Below, one piece after another: positions 6,861 to 11,323 of a stretch of DNA of 11,323 nucleotides. The DNA lies in NCBI GenBank assembly GCA_910585915.1, contig CAJUGF010000042.1, positions 1-11,323 on the forward strand. The letters are read 5' to 3'. The DNA comes from an uncultured Bacilli bacterium. GTDB taxonomy: Bacteria > Bacillota_I > Bacilli_A > RF39 > UBA660. Positions within the stretch are counted from its first letter, which is position 1. Every line of letters starts with the position of its first letter. The translations under genes were made by a program, and so were the position numbers. The notes beneath the pieces are model-generated. The model was not told the origin of the DNA. It worked only from the letters and a program-made list of their open reading frames with translations, and did no database searches.

Positions 6861-8078
6861 GTGTTAATTGTGAAAAAGTTTTTGTGTTTGTGTAGTATGA
6901 TATTACTCTTAGCAACAGGATGTGGGAAGATGCAAGCGAGTGATGTGGTAAAAGAATTTTCTGATCGTGTGAATAATTCTAAAAGTTATGTCTTAAAAGG
7001 AACTATGGAAATTTATAGTGATGAAGATACATTTACTTATAGTGTTGAAGCAAATTATTTAAAAGATAATTATTATAAAGTTTTACTTGTCAATCAAACA
7101 AATAATCATGAACAAGTTATATTAAGAAATCAAGATGCTGTTTATGTTATTACTCCAAGTTTAAATAAGAGTTTTAAATTTCAAAGTGAGTGGCCTGACA
7201 ATAGTAGTCAATCTTATTTGCTACGTGCAATTATTAATGATATTACAAAAGATGCCGAAGTGTCGATGGAAGAAGTAGATTCTAAGTATATAATAAAGTC
7301 AAAAGTAAATTATCCAAATAATTCTGATTTGGCATATCAAAAAGTTACTGTGGATAAGGATATGAATTTAAAAATGGTGGAAGTGTATAATCAAAGTGAT
7401 GTGGTAAAAATTAAAGTGAATATAAATAGTGTAGATTTAAAAGCAAGCTTGTCTGAAAATGATTTTAAATTAGAGGATTATGTTAAGGAAGAGGTTAATA
7501 CCAATCAATCTAGTAATAGTGGAACTAATAATTCTGCTAGTCAGAAGGATACAACGAAAGGAAGTCAAAATGATTTAAAACAATCTGATGGAGAATGTAG
7601 TGAAGATGATGCAACTTGTAAAACAGATGATACTTGTGATCCTACAAAGGAAAAGTGTGAAACGAATAATAATACTTGTGAGGGAAGTAGTTGTAAGAAT
7701 GCGAAAACAACTGGTGTATTAGAAGACATAGTTTATCCTCTTTATATTCCAAGTAATACTTATCTTTCTGGGAAGGATAAGGTTGATACTGATAATGGGG
7801 AAAGAGTAATTTTGACTTTTGGTGGAGATAAAAGCTTTGTACTTGTTGAAGAAGTTGCAAATGTTAGTTCAGAATTTGAAATTATTCCTGTGTATGGAGA
7901 TCCTTTAATGATTAATGATACAATTGGTGCTCTTAGTGAAAATTCTCTTTATTGGACAAGTAATCAAGTTAGTTATTATTTGGCTGGGAATGATTTATCT
8001 CAAGAAGAAATATTAAATATTGCACGCAATATGAATAATTCTGCAAGTGTAGTAAATACCAATATTAATGAAAAATAG
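6861..8078 (+). CDS. Two-domain lipoprotein: LolA/GerS-like domain, Cys-ladder linker, DUF4367-like C-terminus
   Basis: Exported and lipid-anchored: KK (5-6), a hydrophobic core and an ATG-C lipobox place the lipidated cysteine at C21. Residues ~26-208 look like the LolA-type half-barrel found in GerS/YdcC-like Firmicute lipoproteins (strands such as SYVLKGTMEIYS, KYIIKSKVNYP and VDKDMNLKMVEVYN). Residues ~209-282 form a polar linker rich in Asn, Ser, Asp and Lys with six cysteines at 246, 253, 259, 266, 273 and 278. Residues ~286-391 resemble DUF4367-type domains, ending in a strand (SYYLAGNDLS) and a helix (QEEILNIARNM). The function is unknown; binding a lipid, peptide or envelope component is inference from the fold. 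The start is uncertain: GTG 6861 is only 3 nt from GGAG (6854-6857), whereas in-frame GTG 6870 is 12 nt away. Either gives a valid signal peptide. Domain calls were made by eye. Confidence 0.75.
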   Translation: MLIVKKFLCLCSMILLLATGCGKMQASDVVKEFSDRVNNSKSYVLKGTMEIYSDEDTFTYSVEANYLKDNYYKVLLVNQTNNHEQVILRNQDAVYVITPSLNKSFKFQSEWPDNSSQSYLLRAIINDITKDAEVSMEEVDSKYIIKSKVNYPNNSDLAYQKVTVDKDMNLKMVEVYNQSDVVKIKVNINSVDLKASLSENDFKLEDYVKEEVNTNQSSNSGTNNSASQKDTTKGSQNDLKQSDGECSEDDATCKTDDTCDPTKEKCETNNNTCEGSSCKNAKTTGVLEDIVYPLYIPSNTYLSGKDKVDTDNGERVILTFGGDKSFVLVEEVANVSSEFEIIPVYGDPLMINDTIGALSENSLYWTSNQVSYYLAGNDLSQEEILNIARNMNNSASVVNTNINEK

Positions 8079-8112
8079 ATGAAAATTATTTGATGAATTT
8101 TTCATCTTTTTT
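8078..8112 (+). terminator. Terminator after the lipoprotein gene
   Basis: GATGAAAATT (8078-8087) pairs with AATTTTTCATC (8096-8106), with one bulged base, and is followed by six T's (8107-8112). It overlaps the last base of the TAG stop. Confidence 0.8.
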
Positions 8113-8122
8113 CTTTTTAAAA

Positions 8123-8153
8123 TTGATGAATTATGATATCATTATCATGATAA
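8123..8153 (+). promoter_or_regulatory. Putative promoter with overlapping palindromes (possible operator)
   Basis: Two perfect palindromes lie side by side: ATGATATCAT (8133-8142) and TTATCATGATAA (8142-8153). They overlap the likely promoter, TTGATG (8123-8128), 17 bp, CATGAT (8146-8151); TATGAT (8132-8137) and TATCAT (8143-8148) are rival -10s. Read on the minus strand, the block gives two consecutive GATAAT-like hexamers, reminiscent of Fur-family boxes but one base short of the classic symmetric site. Repressor binding is plausible but unproven. Confidence 0.4.
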
Positions 8154-8172
8154 AGGGAGTATGTGATATAAA

Positions 8173-9309
8173 ATGGATCAAAGGTTGCAGGCTTTATTTC
8201 AAGCGGTTCATTTAACAGATAAAAAGTATGGAAAGGGGACAACTCGTTGGATTCGCTATTTATATAATGGCGATGTTCAATGTTTTACATCTACTGATGG
8301 TGCTCGTAATTTGGTTTCGTCCTTACATTTTAAAGAAATGCAACAGTTAGTTGTTCAGACACTTTTTGAAAGGATTTGCTCTTATTTAGAGCGGGGAGCG
8401 TATCGTTCTAATAATGATGCTGCAAATTATATTATAGATTGGATTGGTAAGGAGAGTCTTCGGGTTGTTGCAGTGCAGAATACGGAAATTTCTCGTTTGT
8501 ATCATGTATTTGTATCTGATTTTAAAGAATTTGAATCTTTATTTGGTAATGATGTTCCTTTGGAAATATTTGATGACCTTTTTTTACAGAGTCATAATAA
8601 AAATAATAAAATTGAAAATGTTGATGTCATTATATTGCTTTTAAAAGGATTGTGTGTCTATGCTAAAGGAGAAGATTTGGAAGTAGTTTCTAATAATGTT
8701 ATTGATAATGAAGAATTTGAACGAGTTCCTTTTTTAGATCAAGATTTAGAACAGTTGATGAATGTGATTGAATCTTCTAAAAAGCATTATAGTTTTGAAA
8801 AAAAGGATTTTTCTTTTCCAGAATATTTAGAAACAGGAAATATTGATATTTTTTCTTTAGATCATGAGGCTAAACATATGCTTTATTCTTTGAATTGGGA
8901 AATTGTACGACTTAAAGCATTAAAACAAATGTTTCAAAATATGTTAACTTATTTTCAAAGCACTATTCCTTGGCAACTTCCTACTAATTATATTATTGTT
9001 CATTTTGTTGAACGACTTATTTGGGAATTTGAAAGTTCTAATGATATTTCTGATGTTTTTAATGAGGTTATTGATAATCTCTTTGCTAATGCTAAAAGGA
9101 ATGCAGAAACAGTTAGTTATGCAGTAGATATTTTTGTTGGTAATATTAAACCTGATTTAAAGTATTTGCCAAAGAAGGAATTGGAAGAACAACGGAAAAA
9201 TGTTTGTGATTATTTACAACGGTTATGTTTTTATGTTGAGGAACGTTTGAATTTATTAAAAGGAGAGGAGTCTTTTTCTTTCGATAATCAGGAAGAAAAT
9301 TATTCTTAG
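8173..9309 (+). CDS. Unrecognised 378-residue soluble protein
   Basis: I do not recognise a family. There is no signal peptide, no membrane segment and no obvious nucleotide- or metal-binding motif. The N-terminus (1-50) reads like a small alpha/beta segment (KYGKGTTRWIRYLYNGDVQCF). The rest is mostly predicted helix, acidic, with aromatic-rich amphipathic stretches (about 90-115, 225-265 and 270-300) and a basic, helical tail (about 335-368) ending in an acidic, low-complexity stretch. It is probably cytoplasmic. The ATG is the only usable start: in-frame stops sit just upstream (TGA at 8164). AAGGGAG (8153-8159) is a long 13 nt away, but GTGAT (8163-8167), matching the distal anti-Shine-Dalgarno, is 5 nt away. 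The uninterrupted length and base use like its neighbours support a real gene. It is monocistronic between two terminators, with palindromes over its promoter. Confidence 0.85.
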   Translation: MDQRLQALFQAVHLTDKKYGKGTTRWIRYLYNGDVQCFTSTDGARNLVSSLHFKEMQQLVVQTLFERICSYLERGAYRSNNDAANYIIDWIGKESLRVVAVQNTEISRLYHVFVSDFKEFESLFGNDVPLEIFDDLFLQSHNKNNKIENVDVIILLLKGLCVYAKGEDLEVVSNNVIDNEEFERVPFLDQDLEQLMNVIESSKKHYSFEKKDFSFPEYLETGNIDIFSLDHEAKHMLYSLNWEIVRLKALKQMFQNMLTYFQSTIPWQLPTNYIIVHFVERLIWEFESSNDISDVFNEVIDNLFANAKRNAETVSYAVDIFVGNIKPDLKYLPKKELEEQRKNVCDYLQRLCFYVEERLNLLKGEESFSFDNQEENYS

Positions 9310-9321
9310 ATCCTTTTTTTT
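9291..9321 (+). terminator. Weak terminator overlapping the end of the 378-residue gene
   Basis: GGA-AGAA (9291-9297) can pair with TTCT (9303-9306) and TCC (9311-9313) around a small loop, with a four-base bulge, followed by eight T's (9314-9321). The stem is short and bulged, so efficiency is doubtful. Confidence 0.4.
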
Positions 9322-9333
9322 ATGAAAAGAAGT

Positions 9334-9362
9334 TTGCAAAAGCACTTTTAGTAAGTTATAAT
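9334..9362 (+). promoter_or_regulatory. Promoter of the 171-residue membrane protein gene
   Basis: TTGCAA (9334-9339), a 17-bp spacer, then a perfect TATAAT (9357-9362). The predicted start near 9369 leaves a leader of about 9 nt made of the weak ribosome-binding site GGTGG. Confidence 0.7.
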
Positions 9363-9377
9363 GATTGTGGTGGTTTT

Positions 9378-9893
9378 ATGAAGAAAAATAATAAAATAAC
9401 TTATCATACAGAAGAACAGAAGGAAATGATACATTTTCTTATTGTTTTTGCAGTTGTACTTGTTGTTGTTTGTGCTGTGTATTTTTTTAGTAAAGTATTT
9501 GTTTTAGATCAAAATTTGTTTGATGTTTCTTATGAAGCTGGTGTTGTGAATTCTGAACGGGTGGTTGTTGGAACGTTATTCAATCGTCCTGAAAAAGAGT
9601 ATTATGTAATTGCTTATGATGAAACTGGTAGTCAGGCTGTTTATTATTCTTCTTTAACAACTAATTATAAAAATAAGCAAACTGGTGCATTAAAGATTTA
9701 TCATTTGAATTTAGATAATGAACTTAATAAAGATTATTATGTTAAAGAAGGATCTGGTAATAGCCAAGCAACTAAATCGTCTGAAGTACGTTTGAAGAAT
9801 CTTACGCTTATTAAGATAAAGAATGGTAAGATTGATAAGTATTTAGAAAAATTAGAGGATATTGAAAAAGAACTAGCTGTAACTACAAAATAG
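9378..9893 (+). CDS. One-pass membrane protein with possible degenerate thioredoxin fold
   Basis: 171 residues: a short basic cytoplasmic N-terminus, one strong transmembrane helix (about 18-41) with no lipobox or clear cleavage site, then an extracytoplasmic domain. The domain order suggests a thioredoxin-like fold: strand EYYVIAYD (74-81), helix (about 84-99), strand LKIYHLNLDN (105-114), strand LTLIKIKNGKI (142-152) and a C-terminal helix (153-167). The spot where CXXC should follow the first strand reads ETGSQA, and the cis-proline before the third strand is missing (KNLTLI). If the fold call is right, the protein is redox-inactive, perhaps a binding or scaffold version of bacteriocin-accessory-type thioredoxins. 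The only cysteine (C32) is in the membrane helix. The fold assignment is by eye and tentative; the membrane topology is much surer. It sits between two monocistronic genes with its own promoter and a terminator. Confidence 0.75.
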   Translation: MKKNNKITYHTEEQKEMIHFLIVFAVVLVVVCAVYFFSKVFVLDQNLFDVSYEAGVVNSERVVVGTLFNRPEKEYYVIAYDETGSQAVYYSSLTTNYKNKQTGALKIYHLNLDNELNKDYYVKEGSGNSQATKSSEVRLKNLTLIKIKNGKIDKYLEKLEDIEKELAVTTK

Positions 9894-9916
9894 GTTTTGC
9901 TAGTTTTTAATTTTTT
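9868..9916 (+). terminator. Terminator overlapping the end of the 171-residue gene
   Basis: AACTAGC (9871-9877) pairs with GCTAGTT (9899-9905), extended by G-U and A-T pairs to ten in all, around a 21-nt loop containing the TAG stop. T-runs follow at 9904-9908 and 9911-9916. The left arm is made of coding bases. Confidence 0.6.
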
Positions 9917-9945
9917 GTTTTACACGAACAAAAGTATTCTTTTTC

Positions 9946-9974
9946 TTGACTTTCATAAATTCTTTCGATATACT
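9946..9974 (+). promoter_or_regulatory. Upstream promoter P1 of the S41 protease gene
   Basis: TTGACT (9946-9951), an exact 17-bp spacer and TATACT (9969-9974) make the best -35/-10 match in the window. Initiation near 9981 would give a leader of about 84 nt. Confidence 0.75.
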
Positions 9975-10020
9975 CAGATTATGTTTTGTTTAAATAGAAA
10001 TTTATTTTATATTCGTGTTC

Positions 10021-10029
10021 TGATATAAT
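10021..10029 (+). promoter_or_regulatory. Downstream promoter P2 of the S41 protease gene, extended -10
   Basis: TGA directly before TATAAT (10024-10029) is a perfect extended -10 with only a weak -35 (TTTATT at 10001-10006). It would give a leader of about 29 nt and act in tandem with the upstream promoter. Confidence 0.55.
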
Positions 10030-10054
10030 AAGCATAGTAAAAATATTCTGTATG

Positions 10055-10062
10055 AGGTGATC
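10055..10062 (+). promoter_or_regulatory. Extended ribosome-binding site for a TTG start
   Basis: AGGTGATC lies just before TTG 10065 and matches the complement of the usual 16S rRNA 3' end over eight bases. This supports the TTG start and shows that the GGTGAT half of the site is used in this genome. Confidence 0.75.
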
Positions 10063-10064
10063 GT

Positions 10065-11249
10065 TTGAAAAATAGACATGGAATTCAATTGAAGGAATTG
10101 TTGATTATTGTGATTTTAACTTCATTAGTGACATCTTTGACTACAGGGGTTATTATTTATAATAATAATCGAATTACTAAACATATTAGTGGAAGTGATC
10201 TTAGTAATGATCAAGATTTAGAAGAGTTTTTAAAAGTATATGCATCGTTGGTTGGTGATTATTATGATGATATTGATCGTAAGAAAATGCTAGAGGCTGG
10301 TATTAATGCAATGTTTCAATATTTAGGAGAAGATTATACTGATTATTTAAATAAAAATGAAAGTGATGCTTTAGCAGAAAAATTAGCTGGAGAGTATCGT
10401 GGGATTGGGGTACAGATTATAGATCATAATATTATTTATAATGTATTTGATGAATCTCCTGCCAAAGAGGCTGGGTTAATGAAGGGTGATCAATTGGTAT
10501 TAATCAATGGGGAAAATGTTAGTGAAAAAAATACCACTGAGGTTTCACGATTAATTAAAGAATCAACTGATTCTTTGCAGCTTGAAGTATTACGGGGTGA
10601 AGAAAAATTGTCTTTTTCTGTTAATGTCAGTACACTTTATGTTCCAGTTGTACAACAGCAAATTGTTTCTGATATTGAACATAAAATAGGTTATTTACAA
10701 ATTACTTCTTTTTCTAATACAGTTGCAGCTCAGGTCCGCAAGGCTTTAGAAAAATTAGAGAATGAAGGCATTGAGTCACTTATTATTGATTTACGAGGAA
10801 ATACAGGTGGATATTTGTCACAGGCGACTGATATTGCAAATATGTTTTTAGAAAATGGTAAGGTTATTTACTCCTTAGTGGATAGAAATGATACTAAGGA
10901 GTATCAGGATGATACAGATGAGAGTAGAAATTATCCAATTGTTATTTTAATGAATGATGGGACTGCTTCTGCATCAGAAGTTCTTGCGGCGGCTTTAAAA
11001 GATAGTTATGGTGCTAAGTTGCTTGGTGGTGTTAGTTATGGAAAAGGTAAGGTTCAACAAACGAGAACACTCGACGATGGTTCTATGGTAAAATATACTA
11101 CTGCAAGATGGTTACGTCCTAATGGGGAATGTATAGATGGGATTGGATTGAAGCCAGATATAGAGGTGGAATTAGTTATGGATGAAAATCAGGAGAAAAT
11201 GATTGATACACAATTACAAGAAGCTATTCGTATTTTAAATGAAGATTAG
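10065..11249 (+). CDS. S41-family C-terminal processing protease (CtpA/CtpB-like)
   Basis: A membrane-anchored serine protease that cleaves exported proteins, usually from exposed C-termini. In order: cytoplasmic N-terminus, transmembrane helix (about 11-32), a helical N-terminal segment (48-108), a PDZ domain (about 112-186, with YRGIGVQI and DESPAKEAGLMKGDQLVLING) and the S41 catalytic domain (about 207-366, with IGYLQITSF and LIIDLRGNTGG). By spacing against CtpB (Ser-Lys 25 apart, Lys-Gln 4 apart), the catalytic triad is S302 in GTASASE, K327 in SYGKGK and Q331; all are present, so it should be active. At 394 residues it is somewhat shorter than CtpB (~480), ending soon after the protease core with no long C-terminal domain. 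Start TTG 10065 has a near-perfect extended ribosome-binding site. Tandem promoters upstream suggest two transcription inputs. Substrates are unknown; the neighbouring exported proteins are candidates only by proximity. Confidence 0.93.
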   Translation: MKNRHGIQLKELLIIVILTSLVTSLTTGVIIYNNNRITKHISGSDLSNDQDLEEFLKVYASLVGDYYDDIDRKKMLEAGINAMFQYLGEDYTDYLNKNESDALAEKLAGEYRGIGVQIIDHNIIYNVFDESPAKEAGLMKGDQLVLINGENVSEKNTTEVSRLIKESTDSLQLEVLRGEEKLSFSVNVSTLYVPVVQQQIVSDIEHKIGYLQITSFSNTVAAQVRKALEKLENEGIESLIIDLRGNTGGYLSQATDIANMFLENGKVIYSLVDRNDTKEYQDDTDESRNYPIVILMNDGTASASEVLAAALKDSYGAKLLGGVSYGKGKVQQTRTLDDGSMVKYTTARWLRPNGECIDGIGLKPDIEVELVMDENQEKMIDTQLQEAIRILNED

Positions 11250-11268
11250 AAATGTTTATTAACATTTC
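11249..11268 (+). other. Stem-loop at the protease stop codon
   Basis: GAAATGTT (11249-11256) and AACATTTC (11261-11268) form a perfect 8-bp stem with a TATT loop, starting on the last base of the TAG stop. There is no T-tract. It is a possible 3'-end stabiliser or ribosome-release hairpin ahead of the true terminator. Confidence 0.5.
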
Positions 11269-11284
11269 CCTAAATTGAAAATTG

Positions 11285-11310
11285 AACCGCACCACAAGGT
11301 GTGGTTTTTT
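11285..11310 (+). terminator. Strong terminator after the S41 protease gene
   Basis: AACCGCACC (11285-11293) pairs with GGTGTGGTT (11298-11306), nine pairs including one G-U, around an ACAA loop and followed by T's to 11310. This is the most GC-rich and most stable hairpin in the window. Confidence 0.92.
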
Positions 11311-11323
11311 GATAAAATAAAAG

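Noticed and set aside
7642..7860. 72-codon open frame antisense to the lipoprotein gene
   Set aside because: Low-complexity His/Tyr/Gln-rich product, inside a well-supported gene, with no start signals.
8444..8644. 66-codon open frame within the 378-residue gene
   Set aside because: An out-of-frame shadow, hydrophobic by codon shift, with no start signals.
9913..9933. Second hairpin TTTTGTT/AACAAAA after the 171-residue gene
   Set aside because: A 7-bp, nearly all A-T stem with no downstream T-tract; probably chance next to the better terminator at 9868-9916.
9981..10028. 15-residue leader peptide ahead of the protease gene
   Set aside because: No ribosome-binding site and no pause or attenuation codons; it starts where P1 transcription should begin, but that is likely chance. 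Kept only as a note in the tandem-promoter finding.

Overview
This is an AT-rich stretch of bacterial chromosome. It has Shine-Dalgarno-led genes, sigma-A-type promoters and hairpin/T-tract terminators, and low-GC Gram-positive (Firmicutes/Bacilli) content: enolase, the c-di-AMP synthase CdaA with its partner CdaR, formate-tetrahydrofolate ligase, a lipid-anchored lipoprotein and a CtpA/CtpB-type processing protease. Tryptophan is always TGG, so the standard bacterial code is used. However, all ten genes end in TAA or TAG and none in TGA. My best guess (inference) is an uncultured gut-type Bacilli lineage near the Mollicutes/Erysipelotrichia. No plasmid, phage, IS, CRISPR, tRNA or rRNA sequence was seen.

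Layout. 1-929 is the 3' part of a large surface protein gene. It encodes a right-handed beta-helix with a GGG-V/I repeat every 26-29 residues, and carries a perfect 17-bp inverted repeat at its left edge. 1175-2455 is eno. 2622-4809 is the cdaA-cdaR operon (8-nt overlap), without the glmM gene that usually follows. 4891-6519 is fhs. 6544-6753, on the minus strand, is a small DUF378 membrane protein that shares a bidirectional terminator with fhs. 6861-8078 is a lipoprotein with a LolA/GerS-like domain, a linker with evenly spaced cysteines and a second C-terminal domain. 8173-9309 is an unrecognised soluble protein. 9378-9893 is a one-pass membrane protein that may carry a thioredoxin-like fold without the CXXC. 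10065-11249 is an S41 protease, followed by a strong terminator.

How they work together. Apart from cdaA-cdaR, each gene looks like its own transcription unit, with its own promoter and usually its own terminator. The shared theme is housekeeping plus the cell surface: glycolysis (eno), one-carbon metabolism (fhs), c-di-AMP signalling at the membrane (cdaA/cdaR), and several exported or membrane proteins. I see no defence system, biosynthetic cluster or mobile system here. The less ordinary points are the inverted repeat in the surface protein gene, the cysteine ladder in the lipoprotein, the possible redox-dead thioredoxin fold, the absence of TGA stops, and very short predicted leaders with an extended GGTGAT-type Shine-Dalgarno. 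Three start codons were moved or questioned on ribosome-binding-site evidence: cdaA, the DUF378 gene and the lipoprotein.
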